Positions 41,061 to 56,223 are shown, counted from the stretch's first letter. The stretch: DNA of 64,000 nucleotides from Nicotiana tabacum (GCF_000715075.1 NC_134102.1:104585501-104649500), one strand, 5' to 3'. Program-made: numbers and translations. The notes: generated from the sequence alone by a model not told the origin.

Positions 41061-42416
41061 TGGTAGGCTATAATCTCGTATTTTAGTCGCTTATTGCACT
41101 CCAATTTACTGCACTTTTATTGTATTTGAGCTTTAATCGCTAGTGTTTTGTACTTATTGTGTATTTTATGCCTTGTAGGAGTTATTCCAAGCTATGTAGT
41201 TGTTGTAGAATGAATTTGAGTGATTTGGAGCTTTGAAGTCTGAGTAAAAGCCCAAGAGATTAAGCCGGGATCGTGTTCGGGGGTCGAGAACCACATCTGG
41301 ATATCAAAAAGCAAGGAAACTTTTGTACTCTGAGAAAGCTCCACTGTCGCGGCGCGTGGGGCACCGCGTGTACCCATTTTCCTATTGTCTGTCAGAAATC
41401 AACTCTCTGGATTTCCCTACTAATGCCTCGCATGGCGCGTCTCCCCATGCGGCGCGCCTGTGTAATTTTTACAGAGTGAAAATCTTATTTCGGCTAGGAG
41501 AAGGTGGTTTCATCTGGGCCCGACCCTACTTAGTATAAATACATGAAAAGATATTATTTTTGGGACTTTTGACATATTGGAGACCTAAGGAGGCTAAGGA
41601 GAAGTTGGAGAAGCAAAAGCACAAGGAGTTCATCATCTAATCCTCACTCAAGGCCCGAGTTTGGATCGTTTTATATTTTCCTTTACTTTAAACACATTTG
41701 TGATGAATTACTCCATATCTATGGAATCGTTCTCTTGAGGGTTTGATGGATTTGGTGTATTGATGATTGTTTGTGGATTATAACTTTAGTTTTATGTATT
41801 GAAGAGTTTTGGATGATTTAACTATTGCATCTATATTTACTTGTTCATGTAATCGAGAGAGGCATAACTTGTGATATCTTTGCATTATATTATTGGTTTA
41901 GTTCATTAATTCTTCTTAGTAATCGAAAGAAGCTAGTTGAATAATTGATTAAACCTAGTTAGGAGGATAATCGAGAGAGGTTCTCCTAAAGACCAATCCA
42001 CTATGCATTCTTGCATATCTTCACGTGTTTAAATTGGTTCATCTTAGGAGGTTAAAACTTAATCAAGAGAGGAGTTTTTGCTGAACGTTTGAACTAATAA
42101 TTGAGTGAATTCGAGAGACTCACTTGAACAATAGAAGTGAATTATCTAGAGTTAGATTCCTAACAATTATCTTGCACATATCGTATCAATTCCTATTTTT
42201 CTCCCACTGATAACTTCCTTGCTTACCTTTCAATAGCTTTAGATTCTTAGTTAATTGTAGTTATTCATCATAAAAACTCAATTGTTGATTCCCCTGACTA
42301 GCAATCAAGCTAGAAACTATGAAAATAATGTTTAACTTCAATCCATGTGGATACGATATTATATTATATTATCTTTGACTAGCGAGCATAATTAAAGTGG
42401 TGTTTTGCACTCGTCA
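41061..42416 (+). repeat. LTR 1 of the LARD-like element
   Basis: A 1356-bp direct repeat, ending GCACTCGTCA. It holds a TATAAATA box at about 41533. Frames of 60-71 residues in it recur in the other LTR and are not supported as genes. Confidence 0.85.
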
Positions 42417-43840
42417 TTCGATGGGTTTCTTGAGGGAATAAAGTCAAAAGAAAAAGATAAAAAGATTTTCTTTTGTTAGTTAGTGTAATAATTCCCCCTT
42501 GGTTTTTCTTTGTGCCACGGGTCTTTTCCAAGGGTTTTGTTTGAACCGGGTGTAGTTAGTATTTTTTTTTAATAGTAGGAAACCTTGTGCTATGAATTGA
42601 ATGGAAGGCAATATCTCTTGACTTTATTATGCCTTGAGAATAGTAACTGCGTTAGTTGTGATGCTTAGGCTCATATTTTGACTCTTGTATAAGTACCTTA
42701 AAATGAATGATATTAACTTTACTTAACTACTTTGACTAGAGTGTCTTAATAATCCAATCTTGAGTGAGTTATGTGCCATGTGTGTGCGAGATTTTGTGTT
42801 ATTTTGTGCATTGTATTTGATGTCTAGAACTTACCCCGTGTGTTTGCAAAGCGAAATGGTAGTTTTGATCAGTCTTGGAAGTGATTTAGGCATTTCTTTA
42901 TTGAGCCAGATATATGTTTACCCACCTAGTTGTTATGTATCTTAGTTAATCCCTTTGAGCCTGTAATCCTGTTTCTTTGACAACCACATTACAAGCCTTA
43001 CCATTTGTTCGAATTGCCCATCTATTTGAACCTTGTACCTCTCGTGAGCACTTGAATTTGGTATGAACTATGTAAAGGTTGAAGTGTGGGGTGGTTGGTT
43101 TAGCTTTTGAGTAGAACTATTGAAATAAGGAGAAAGGTGCATTGTATTGAAAAAGTAAGAGCCACTTGAATTGAAAAAGAAGTAGTTGTATTGTTGTGCA
43201 AAATATTCGTTGATAGTCGTGATTCTTGATGTAATTGTGCTTAAAGAAGCGGGGAGTTAATGTATATTGATGTGAAGGTTGAATTTTGGTTTGACATAAG
43301 TGTAGGGTTCGAATGGTAAATTGTATGTATTAAAGTGCTTAGGGAGGTGTAGTCACTCTTATATCCAAATGTATCCTACCCATCCCACAACCTACATTAC
43401 AACCGAATGAAGTCCTACTTGATCCTTGACTGAATGAGCTCAATTAGTAGAGTAGTACACTAGGGGCAAGCCTATGGTGCATCTTTTGTGGAATATGAAT
43501 GTTGCTTCTGAGAGTGAGCAAATTCTTTCTATCTTGAGTTCCTAATTATTCTTAATTATTATTGGGTGTGGAACTACTCTCTATTGTTGTGTGGGGGTGC
43601 TTGATTCATGAAGGAAAGGCAATGTCGTTGACCTCTGTGTTAGAGTAAGTGAGCGGGTTATAAATAATGCGTGGTACTTATGAGTCAAATCTTGAGGCTA
43701 GAATGTTACGGTATTGTACTTAATCTGTTTTAAATATTCTTGATGTGATGAGTTATGAGAGTTGTTTAAAAAGGCCGTGTCTATGTGAAGTGTAGTTTGA
43801 TTGCTCGAGGACGAAAAATGGTTTAAGTTTGAGGTGTTTA
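42417..43840 (+). other. Internal domain of the LARD-like element
   Basis: 1424 bp with no recognisable protein domain on either strand. The longest frame (42760-42945, 61 codons) looks accidental. Confidence 0.75.
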
Positions 43841-45214
43841 TGTTAGGCTATAATCTCGTGTTTTCGTCGCTTATTGCACTCCAATTTACTGCACTTTTAT
43901 TGTGTTTGAGCTTTAATCGCTAGTGTTTTGTACTTATTGTGTGTTTTATGCCTTGTATGACTGATTCCGAGCTATGTAGATGTTATGGAATGAATTTGAG
44001 TGATTTGGAGCTTTGAAGTCTAAGTAAAATCCCAAGGGCTTAAGCCGGGATCGTGTTCGGGAGTCGAGAACCACATCTGGATATCAAAAAGCAAGGAAAA
44101 TTCCGTACTCTGAGAAAGCTCCACTGCCGTGGCGTATGGGGCGCCGTGTGTACCCATTTTCCTATTGTCTGTCAGAAATCAACTCTCTGGATTTCTCCAC
44201 TAATGCCTCACATGATGCGTCGCCCCATGCGACGCGCTTGTGCAATTTTTATACAGTGAAAATCCTATTTCGGCTAGGAGAAGGTGGTTTCGTCTGCGCC
44301 CGACCCTATTTAGTATAAATACATGGAAAAACGTTATTTTTGGGACTTTTGACAGATTGGAGACCTAAGGAGGCTAAGGAGTAGTTGGAAAAGCAAAAGC
44401 ACAAGGAGTTCATCATTCAATCCTCACTAAAGACCCGAGTTTGGATTGTTTTACGTTTTCCTTTACTTTAAACATATTTGTGATGAATTACTACATATTT
44501 ATGGAGTAGTTCTCTTGAGGGTTTGATGGATTTGGTGTATTGATAATTGTTTGTGGATTATAACTCTAGTTTTATGTATTAAAGCGTTTTGGATGATTTA
44601 ACTGTTGCATCTATATACACGTGTTCATGTAATCGAGAGAGGCATAACTTATGATATCTTTGCATTATATTTTTGGTTTAGTTCATTAATTCTTCTTAGT
44701 AATCAAAAGAGGCTAGTTGAATCATCGATTAAATCTAGTTAGGAGGATAATCGAGAGATGTTTTCCTAAAGACCAATCCACTACGCATTCTTGCATATCT
44801 TCACGTGCTTAAATTGGTTCATCTTGGGAGGTTAAAACATAATCGAGAGAGGAGTTTTTCTAAACGTTTGAACAAATAATTGAGTGAATTCAAGAGACTC
44901 ACTTGAACATTAGAAGTGAATTATCTAGAGTTAGATCCCAAATATTTATCTTGCACCTATCCTATCAACCCCTATTTTTCTCCCATTGATAACTTCCTTG
45001 CTTACCTTTGTTGCGATAGTCATTAGTCAATAGCTTTAGATTCTTAGTTAATTTTAGTTATTCATCATAAAAACCTCAATTGTTGATTCTCTTGAATAGA
45101 AATCAAGCTAAAAACTACGAAAATACTGTTTAACTCCAATCCATGTGGATACGATATTATACTATACTATCTTTGACTAGCGAGCATAATTAAAGTGGTG
45201 TTTTGCGCTCGTCA
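43841..45214 (+). repeat. LTR 2 of the LARD-like element
   Basis: A 1374-bp direct repeat of 41061-42416, with a short extra segment near 45010-45030 (CGATAGTCATTAGTCAATAG). Confidence 0.85.
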
Positions 45215-46181
45215 AGTAGCTTGGACCAGTACCCCTCGCACCTGCGGTAAAAAAATTATGCGCCTGCGAAGCTCATCGCGTCTGCGCTCCAATTCATTGC
45301 ACCTGCGCTCCAATTCTTCGCACCTGCGCTATCGCAGGTGCGCCAATTTTCTTGCTGTTGCGACCACAGTGCCAGCCTTACAGTACCGTGTCTGTGCCTC
45401 ATTCATCGCACATGCGACTCTCGTACCTGCACCCAGTGGTCCACACGTGCGACCACACCAGACTTTGCCCATAACCAGCTTCCTTCAGCAAATGCAACAT
45501 GCGAGAAAAATGATCTGAACCTCGTCCGAAACTCATTCGAGCCCCTCGGGACCACCCAAATATACCAACAAGTCCCATAACATAACACGGACCTACTCGA
45601 GGCCTCAAATTACGCATACCAACATCAAAATGACTAATCGCACCTCAAATCGAACTTAATAAACTTTTGAACTTTTAACTTCCAAAATGTGTGCCGAAAT
45701 ATATCAAATCAACCCGGAATGAGGTCAATTTTTTCACACAAGTCCCAAATGATATAACGAAGCTATTAAAATTCTCGAAACCACAATCCAAACCCGATAT
45801 CATCAAAGTCAACTCCCGATCAAACTTATAAACTTTTCAAACTTTCAAATTTCCAACTTTCCCCAATTAGCGTCGAAACCTTCTAGAAATATCCAAATGC
45901 AAATTCGGGCATACGCCCGAGTCCAAAATCACCACCCAGACTGAACGGAACCATCATAACTCCAATCCGAGGTCAAATACTAAAAAGTCAAACTTGGTCA
46001 ACTCTTCCAATTTTAAAGCTTCAATCATGAAATTTATTCTTCCAAATCAATTTCGAATAACCTGAAAACCAAAACCGACTATTCTCAAAAGTCATAATTC
46101 ATCATCTGATGCTGCTCAAGGCTTCAAATAGCTTAACAGAATGCAAATGCTCAAAATGACCTATCGGGTTGCTACATATGT

Positions 46182-47640
46182 TCTACCACATTAAGGGAAG
46201 AAAACTTATTTCAAATGAATCGGAACATTCATGTAATCGGTAATCAGTAATAAGCCGGAAAGGATTTTTCCATGTGGTTTCTTTGATGTGATGGAACACC
46301 TTCCAATTCACCTTGTACACGAGGCACGACTTGGAGGGCAGGTTCAATGCAGATATATCCATTTTAGAGGTAATGATCAAACCTTGATTCATTCTTATAA
46401 TTTTCTTTAATATTTATTGTCTTATATGACAATGTGTAGGACTATCGGCAAGTGTAAACGATTTGTTAATAAGAGTAATATGATTGAATGATCCATATGT
46501 GAAGCCTATCTTGCAAAGAAAACTGCCTATTTTTGTTCTTACTACTTCAACAATCATGTTCCATGTGCTAGAAATAGACCCAATCGGCACAATGTCGTGA
46601 TTGAGAATGATCCATTATATCCACCAATGTACATATTCAATCAACCAGGCCGAGGTTCTAAAGATCGATAAAAAAGGGGCCTAAATAGTATGAAGTACAA
46701 ATCAGCTTCAAATCATGTGTTGCTAAATTGTCCGAAAGTTCAACCCTTTCTTAAGTAAGTGTTGACATAAGAATAATTTACATGGACTACTATTTAATTT
46801 GGTTGATGCAACTAACAAAATTTTCAATGTGTCGCTCAGTGACTTTGTGAGTAAATTTGGCCATGATGCTGTATATTCTACATTCGAGGCATGGTTTAAA
46901 TAGTGTGTAAGTGCATCTTACATACTTTCTCACATGTGAATATACATACTTGGTCACTTGTGAATATACTTTCTCACTTGTGATTTATTTAACACTACAT
47001 GTAGGTAAATAATCCAAACAACGGTGTTAATCAATTTTTAAAAGATATATCTTGGGGATCTGCACCTACAGTTGCAACTATGTCTAATTATTTTGTGAAT
47101 GGTTACAAATTTCATACCGAGGAATGCTCCAAGTATTAAAAAAAAAAAGCAATAACAGTGGGGTGTGTGTCAAAGGTGGTGAAGGAAACCAAGATAGAGA
47201 AAATGATTATTATGGTGTGATCAAAGAGATTCTAAAATTATCATATTCAGGTTGGCCAAATAAGAAGATCATACTTTTCCAATGCAAGTGATTTGACTCA
47301 ACACCTAGAAGAGGTACAAATGTACACTCGCAGTACAACATAATTGAGGTTAATAAAAAGAGGAAGTATGATCGCTATGATCCTTTTATAATTGCCGAAA
47401 AAGTTAGGCAAGTGTATTATGCTCCATATCCATTGCGGCGGGATAAGGCTGATTGGTTGGTTGTAATCAAAACTAAGCATGTTGGTAGGGTAGATGTTGC
47501 TTACCAAAACGATACCTCAAGTGTTAACTAAATGGTGGATGATCAGTTAGAAAATGACTTGGAGCATCCTCAACGCATATTAGAAGAAGTTGATACGGAG
47601 GAAATAACAATCATAGAAAATGAGGATACTTCGAAGACGA
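46182..47640 (+). pseudogene. TNP2-type CACTA transposase, 3' part
   Basis: Continues the gene cut at 38766. At about 46265-46400 it reads FDVMEHLPIHLVHEARLGG, the conserved TNP2/DUF4218 region, then SICEAYLAKKTAYFCSYYF at about 46495. Further on, YYGVIKEILKLSYSGWP and DPFIIAEKVRQVYYAPYP followed by WLVVIKTKHVG mark the DUF4216 region at about 47205-47500. The tail MVDDQLENDLEHPQRILEEV follows a stop at 47529. Several stops and shifts are present. Confidence 0.88.
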
Positions 47641-49492
47641 CTAGCAGCAATCTTCTAGGCACACATCTTTTCAACCATATCCATCTACTCATCAGACTAC
47701 CTACCATTCGCCCTCCCAACAGTATTCTTACCATTCTCTATCACAGGGTTATACCTCGCTTCCTCGACATGATCCTACATATAGTTACATGGGTCCATCG
47801 AGTCAGCAGTCACAGGGCCATGTGGTGATACGCCCGTCATCTGCTCCATTTGCTTCACCACCAGCTGGATCGCATCCATCTAGATTTCAGCCACCCAGAT
47901 CGCAACAGTGGTCTGGATCGCAGTAGGGGTCTAGATCGCATCCATCTTCATCAACGACCCCATCTCCCTCTACACAGAGTTCATCTCTTAGCATTTCTAG
48001 ACTTCCCTTCGGGATAGTAGAGCTGAGCCATATGCCTCCCCTTCTACGCACGCTTCAGATACACTGGAGGATGATGATCCAGAGGAAGTACGGTATGATC
48101 GTTATCATAGGATGATCATCAGGCCTAAGGGCAGTGGGTAAGATTTATTTATTACTTCTTTATTTTTGCTGAATTATAATAGTTAGTCTTGTTTATTTAG
48201 TGTAATTTCTATGTTGCAGGTTCCTACCTAGTCATTAGACTACAAAGATAATCACTGAAACTCTTGGTCGGTTGTATGATGCACCCTATGCGACTTGGAG
48301 TGATTTTCCACCGGAGCTAGTGGAGTAAATTTTTAACCAATTTAAGGTTTTAATACAATTCTTATCTATTTAAGCATTATATTAATAATATTTTCATCTA
48401 ACGTTATACACCACTTCATTTGCGAACTATGCCATTCTTGCAAATTTTGAGTTCAAATGTCGTAAAGACTAACTGATTCCTTTTGTTCTGCTCAAAAGAA
48501 GAGCAAGAAACCTTCATGGGTTCTACCGCATTTATGGATAGATCTGTTGAGGTAGTGGACCACTGAGAAATTCGAGAAAAATAGTGAACAGGGAAAGAAA
48601 GCCCGAGCATCTGAGAAGGGTAGCTCCTTGCACTGTGTGGGTGCAAGGAGCATGGGGACTGCGAGGAGACTACTGGTAATTCCTTAAAATATTTAAATCT
48701 ATTTTTATCGAACTATATTTATATATTTTAATTTGGTTAACATGTTTTATTATATTTGTAGGAAAAAAATATTGGAGAAAGATGACTCATATGAGTTCTT
48801 TATGGAGACTCACATCCGGAAGAAGAAGGCACCGACAAATCCAAGTAGATGGGTCGAGGACCGGGTGGAGATCACATATGTAAGTTTCATAACTACTATA
48901 ACTTGAAATTAATATTTATAATATTATATAGTTAATAATTTTCTATCTTCTAAATAAAAGGTCGCTACAAAACTACTGTGGAGGAGTACAGTCAGAGCTT
49001 GCCACCGAATGAGCAAGGCGAGCGACCTTCCATTTCAGACGAAGAAGCGTAAAAGATATGGTTGGATGTTATTGGTGGTCCTAAAAAGAGGATAGCGTAA
49101 GGCCTTCCAGAGAGATTATTTCGGTGCTACAGAGTTGGATTGCAAGGTATAAGGACTTTCGCCCAGGGTGAGACACTTGAAAGGTCGACTCTCTCGGCTA
49201 TGGAGAAGAAGATCTCAAAGCTGTCAGCAGACTTGAAGGGGCAAAGGCTAGAGAAGAAAAGAGAGATAAACAATTTGATAGCCTTCAAGGTCAGCTAGAA
49301 AAGAGGGACCAACAATTTAATGTCCTTCAAGGTCAGTTGGCCAATCTTCTTGCTAGTGGTGTTTTTCCCATTCCTCGGTCAAATGAGTCTTCTCCATATG
49401 CTAATCCTTCTAATCGTGATCCTTCAAACCATGTCGATGATGAAGCTTCTAGTAGTGAAAATGGAGATGATGTAGTACAAAATACTCATTGA
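47640..49492 (+). pseudogene. Second CACTA gene, Transposase_24 (Ptta/En/Spm) type
   Basis: The N-terminal part is rich in Ser, Pro, Gln and Tyr (for example PPAGSHPSRFQPPRSQQW). Next come EVRYDRYHRMIIRPKGSG before a GTAAG donor, then TTKIITETLGRLYDAPYATW, SYEFFMETHIRKKKAPTNPS and WVEDRVEITY before another GTAAGT donor at about 48880. The next exon opens GRYKTTVEEYSQSLPPNEQG at 48961, then DEEA*KIWLDVIGGPKKR. The tail resembles a coiled coil (LSAMEKKISKLSADLKG). This fits the plant En/Spm-type second gene, thought to bind the subterminal repeats. Stops at about 47923, 48237, 49050 and 49099 break it. Confidence 0.8.
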
Positions 49493-50137
49493 ATGATGTT
49501 TGAACTTTTAACTTGTGAAACGTTTTGTTGTTGGATATTTTGAAACCCTATAAATATTGCTAATATAGTTTTGATAGTTGTTATTGTTGTTGTTATTGTT
49601 GTAGTTGTTGTTGTTATTGATTGAATGACAGCAATATAATGTTGTCATTATAGGTGATTGGTTGTTGGCATGTGATGCAGCCGTAAAACAGCTATATTCT
49701 GCCAAACATTTACCCAGAAAATCGACCGCATACCGACCGAAATCCGTGGAAAATATTCAATTGAATTTTCCAAAAATGTAAATTACCGACCAACTTCGAT
49801 TGGAATTTTTTATTTTTTATTTTAAATATTATAATACTACCGACCGATTTCGGTCGGTAATAAATAATTAAGATTCTGACCGATATCGGTTGCTAATTTA
49901 AAAATTATTAAAAATTATTTTCAATAATACCGACCGAATTCGGTCGGTAAATTTAGTTTGTGTTAGATTATTTGGTCAAAGTGCGTTGAAAATTACCGAC
50001 CGTCTGCGATCGCCTCTCATTAGCGACCATTAATTTTTCGACGAATTAAAGTCGGTCGGAAATCGATCGGTTTTTATTCAATTCCGACCGATTTCGATCG
50101 ATTTTTCTTGATGATTTTTGGCAGTTTTCTAGTAGTG
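49493..50137 (+). repeat. CACTA 3' subterminal repeats and terminus
   Basis: About eight variants of ACCGACCGAATTCGGTCGGT lie between 49720 and 50100, some full palindromes and some half sites. The terminus TTGGCAGTTTTCTAGTAGTG is the inverse of the left end. Confidence 0.92.
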
Positions 50138-50140
50138 ATT

Positions 50141-50782
50141 TCTTCACTAGTTTCTCACTCAAGAAACCGGTAAAAGTTCTCTGCACTATACAAAAACTTA
50201 TATGACGTCGTGATTTCGTTTTGAGGAACGAATCCTGAGCTAAACATTTTCATTATAAAAGTAGAGTGAGTAACATGAATTAATTATCGTTTTTATTTTA
50301 CGGGATCACTTTAATATTGTTTTAACTATTTCTTGGTGGATTGATTTAGCCGATCCGCTTGAAATTGTGAACAAACATGACTGGGAAACCAAGAACTTAC
50401 AAAAAGTATAGAAGTCTTGCTTTTGATCTCAATTGTTTTAGACGAAACAATATTTTCTTTTCTTTTCTGAAGAATTGAGGCTTTTTGTCTATTATGTGAA
50501 ACTGATTTTTTTTTATTGTTGAGAATTTTAGATTCTTGGTTGATACCGTGTGCCATAGCTCAAGTGAAGTCCATGTGATACCAAGATGTAGTGATTTCAG
50601 CCCCTATAAATGTCTCCATAAGAATTTCTCTTGGTTTTGATCAATCTTGATTTGTGGGGTGGTTACTGACGATAGATCAAGTGATACAGTCATTGTTTGT
50701 AGGTGTAGCATCATCAAGATTCACATGCAAAGGCAAGTTGATTAATTGGTGGCGGTATTGGACTCACAACAAGTCATTATAC
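50141..50782. other. Intergenic region without genes
   Basis: No coding potential or named repeat seen; right flank of the CACTA element. Confidence 0.5.
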
Positions 50783-50785
50783 TAA

Positions 50786-51879
50786 AAGCCCGTTTGGCCA
50801 AGCTGCCAAAAGCTACTTATTTTGAAAAGTATTTTTTTTTAAAATATTTTTGAAAAAAATAATAATTTGTGTTTAGCCGATTCATTTAAGAAGTATTTTT
50901 TGCAATATTTGATAAACAAATTGTATTTGGCCAATCTTTATAAAAAGTGCTTTTGAGTGTCAAATTACTAAAAAGGATAGTACCAAGGTTTTATAATTAT
51001 TTAAAAAATAAATAAATTTAAATATTTATTATAAGAGACTGTTATTATTTTTCTATTTAATTTAATTAAAATATAAACATAAAGTAAACATACATTCTAA
51101 ATATTTAAATTATTGTAACATATATAGTGATACCAAAGCAATAATATTATCTAGTATAATTACTTGTTATTTACACGATGATTTGAATAATCAAAATACG
51201 TCATTCAGTATGACTTAAAGTTTATTCCATAAATTACTATATATTGATAATCAACCATGAAATAATAAGCAAAGTCACTCACATATAATAATATTTCTCA
51301 ACAATTTCATCTCTAATTCTATCACGCAACGCCTCCATAATAGTAGAAGACTTGTCTTGCATTTCTAAAGGAATACCAGAAGGCCCATCTCCTTCCTCAA
51401 TCTCTGCAGTAATGTCTTTATTAGCATAATAGTTGAATTCCTTATCAGTAGAAGAATGTCGTCGGATGAAATTGTGTATTGCCATGGTAGTTGTAACAAG
51501 ATGAATCTGAGTGTCAAACTTGAAAGATGGCATTGAGCGTAAAATAGAAAACCTATTTTTCTAAACTCCAAATGTTCTTTCAATTGTACATCGAAGACCG
51601 GGAGAATTCTAGGAGATCTATTAATTTACAGAAATAAAAAAACAAGATTAGTCAAAGAAAAAAATCAAAAACAAGAAAAGTCAAAAAAGAATTTGAAATG
51701 TTACAAGATGATTCATGTATTTGATATCTTTAATTTTCAAAATAATGGTAGAAATTAGAAAAAAAAAAAAAAAGAAAAAAAGAACTATCCAAGCGAAAGA
51801 AGCAAAAACAAATGAAAAGACAAAAAACGAATTTGAAAAGTTTACACGATTCATGTATCTGATGGTAGCATATATATAC

Positions 51880-51951
<72 letters not shown>

Positions 51952-52188
51952 GAAAATAGTTTATAGGATAATTTGAAAAATATATATTTATGGTGAGGAT
52001 AGTTTTGTCTTGAATAAATTAATTTTCTGCTTATGCTTCTGCTTCTTCCCAAAAGCAGAAAAACTACTTCTGTTGTTGGCCAAAAGTACTTTTTTATTTT
52101 GGCCAAACAACTTAAATTTTTCAAAAACTACTTTTTTGACAAACAAAAAAATACTTTTGGCCTCGGAAAAACTTGGCCAAACAGGCTC
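50786..52188 (-). mobile_element. PIF/Harbinger element with transposase remnant
   Basis: Ends are AAGCCCGTTTGGCCAAG on the left and, inverted, GAGCCTGTTTGGCCAAG on the right. A TAA target duplication lies on both sides (50783-50785 and 52189-52191), the 3-bp type of PIF/Harbinger. Length is about 1.4 kb. The inner part has a transposase remnant, a long A-rich patch and a TA array at 51896-51948. Confidence 0.82.
51279..51625 (-). pseudogene. PIF/Harbinger transposase C-terminal remnant
   Basis: On the minus strand, the 5' part reads LRCTIERTFGV, a stop, then MPSFKFDTQIHLVTTTMAIH and NFIRR. That is the last catalytic part of the DDE_Tnp_4 nuclease, whose last acidic residue lies in the ERTFGV segment. 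It ends with IVEKYYYM before a stop at 51279. The rest of the protein is absent. Confidence 0.8.
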
Positions 52189-52191
52189 TAA

Positions 52192-53335
52192 ATCTATTAC
52201 ATATATATTGGTTGTAATGGTGGGAAGGAAAGTGATGTTCTAAACAGTTTCCACGACCTCTGCCATGCTTGTTTCTTGCTCTTTTAGCCGATATATAGCT
52301 AAAATTTTATTATAAAGTATATTAAGTACTCGTTAAGGTCAAATTAGAGAGATTATGTGCTTGATACCGATACATATATAGGATGTGATTATTGTAGGCC
52401 CATTTTTTTTTTTAGTTATGGTGTTTGGATTAGCTTCCAATTCCACGAAAGATTTACTACATCACACTAGTATCGGCACCGGGTACCTCTATTTCTTAAA
52501 GCTTAGACATATGAAAAGAAATTACTTAGTGTTTTCACTTCCGCTGGAATTTAAACTTAAGATTTCATAGTTTCCACGTATTTCATTGACCACTGTACTA
52601 CATCATCGGTGCATTAGCCCAAAATTTAGGGGTGTACATGGATCGCGTTGGTTCGGTTTATTGGTTTGGATTGGTTCGATTTTTTCGGATTTTTTTTGTT
52701 ACGTGAATATTATTTCAATCTTACTTTGTTAAAGTTATAGATAAAGTTTTGATAAGTGAATATATGTTTAGTAAAAGTTGAAAAAAGAGAGTGTTAGGAC
52801 TCTGACCCAACACTTTCTCCACACCCACCCACACATTCAAAATTTCAAATAGGAATTTGTTTTGTGCATATATCCATACCCAGACCCAAAACCAGCTCAA
52901 GGTCCCAGAAGGGTGTCATGCGTGTGGGCGTGGGGGAGGCAGTTTTGGAGTTATGTTTGTTAAGTTTTACTATTGTGTTGTAGACTCGTGATACTTGACC
53001 ACATATAGCTGTCCACCTGCCAGTAGTAACTCCATCTCTAGATGCGCAGAAGCACCCCCTTTCAAACTTAGAAGCCTTTAACATACACACACATTATAGA
53101 ATTAGAAGCTCAAATTACCCTTCAAGTCCTGCAGACGCACTATTACAAGAAATAAAGGTGAACATATATAAAAACAGTTTCGGCGTAAAGTCAACAGATC
53201 GGAAAAAGAAAATGAACAAAATTGGTATAATTAGTATCTTACTTAACAAAAACTACAAAGCAAATTGGTTCACTATGTAATCTAGTATTCCGGCTGTGAA
53301 ATAGGAAAATAATTAGAAGTACCAGCCAGAGTTTT
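52192..53335. other. Intergenic region without genes
   Basis: A patch at about 52630-52700 begins GGGGTGTACATGGATCGCG and is rich in GGTTCGGTTT. It looks like the end of a short dispersed repeat, but no second end was found. Nothing else is recognised. Confidence 0.5.
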
Positions 53336-55810
<2,475 letters not shown>

Positions 55811-56223
55811 TTTGATTTGCGTTTGACATTCACTACGGCCACTGGCTGGCAGATCCAAATCAGAGGCAGTTAAGGATTCGTTCGCTGTTGTAGAAAGAAA
55901 TGGGGGAATAAGGGAAGAGGAGGGTTTGGCAAAGATTTAAGAGTTACTAGAATTTAGGCTCTATTTATTTTCTTTTAATCCAGCCTTCAAAGAGTTGCGG
56001 TTGCTAGCCTTTGGCAAAGCTGATTTTTTTTTCAAAAATATTTTTTAAAGTTAAAGTATTTGTTCAAATTTCTTTTTTTTAAAAACTTATTTTTGAGCAG
56101 ATGCCGTTTATGAAAAGTAGAAAAAAATGATTTTTAAAAAATAATTTGCAAAAAATATACTTAAAATTAATTTTAAAGGCCTAACCAAATAATACTCAGT
56201 AATGCTTTTTAAATTAATTAAAC
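55811..56223. other. Upstream flank of the RPS3 pseudogene
   Basis: No genes. From about 56000 it becomes T-rich and resembles the subterminal part of PIF-like elements (GGCCTAACCAAATAA near 56178). The copia element at 56224 inserted into this sequence, whose continuation after 61894 reads AAAGTTTGGCCAAATAAAC. Confidence 0.45.

Larger units (their letters stand above)
41061..45214 (+). mobile_element. Non-coding LTR element (LARD-like) in the solo LTR
   Basis: Two direct repeats, 41061-42416 (1356 bp) and 43841-45214 (1374 bp), start TG(G/T)TAGGCTATAATCTCG and end GGTGTTTTGC(A/G)CTCGTCA. Between them lie 1424 bp without gag or pol. A purine-rich stretch, GTTTGAGGTGTTTA, precedes the second LTR, and GCTCGAGGACGAAAAATGG lies just before it. 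No clear primer-binding site follows the first LTR. Candidate target duplications AGTGA and AGTAG do not match exactly. The two LTRs differ at about 20 of their first 215 positions, mostly A in the first against G in the second. Confidence 0.85.
38767..46176 (-). mobile_element. Solo gypsy LTR, duplication TATGT, interrupted
   Basis: Starts TATCACGACCC and ends GGGTTGCTACA; compare TGTCACGACCC and AGGTCGTACA in the gypsy at 26639-29556. The 5-bp duplication TATGT is exact (38762-38766 and 46177-46181). Without the insertion at 41061-45214, the LTR is about 3.26 kb. There is no internal gag or pol, so it is a solo LTR, left by recombination between the two LTRs of one element. It belongs to a diverged relative of the neighbouring gypsy family. 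It interrupts the CACTA transposase. Confidence 0.9.

Noticed and set aside
41273..41538. Frames MFGGREPHLDIKKQG... in LTR 1, repeated at 44053
   Set aside because: Present in both LTRs of the non-coding element, 60-71 codons long, no domain and no conserved stop position.
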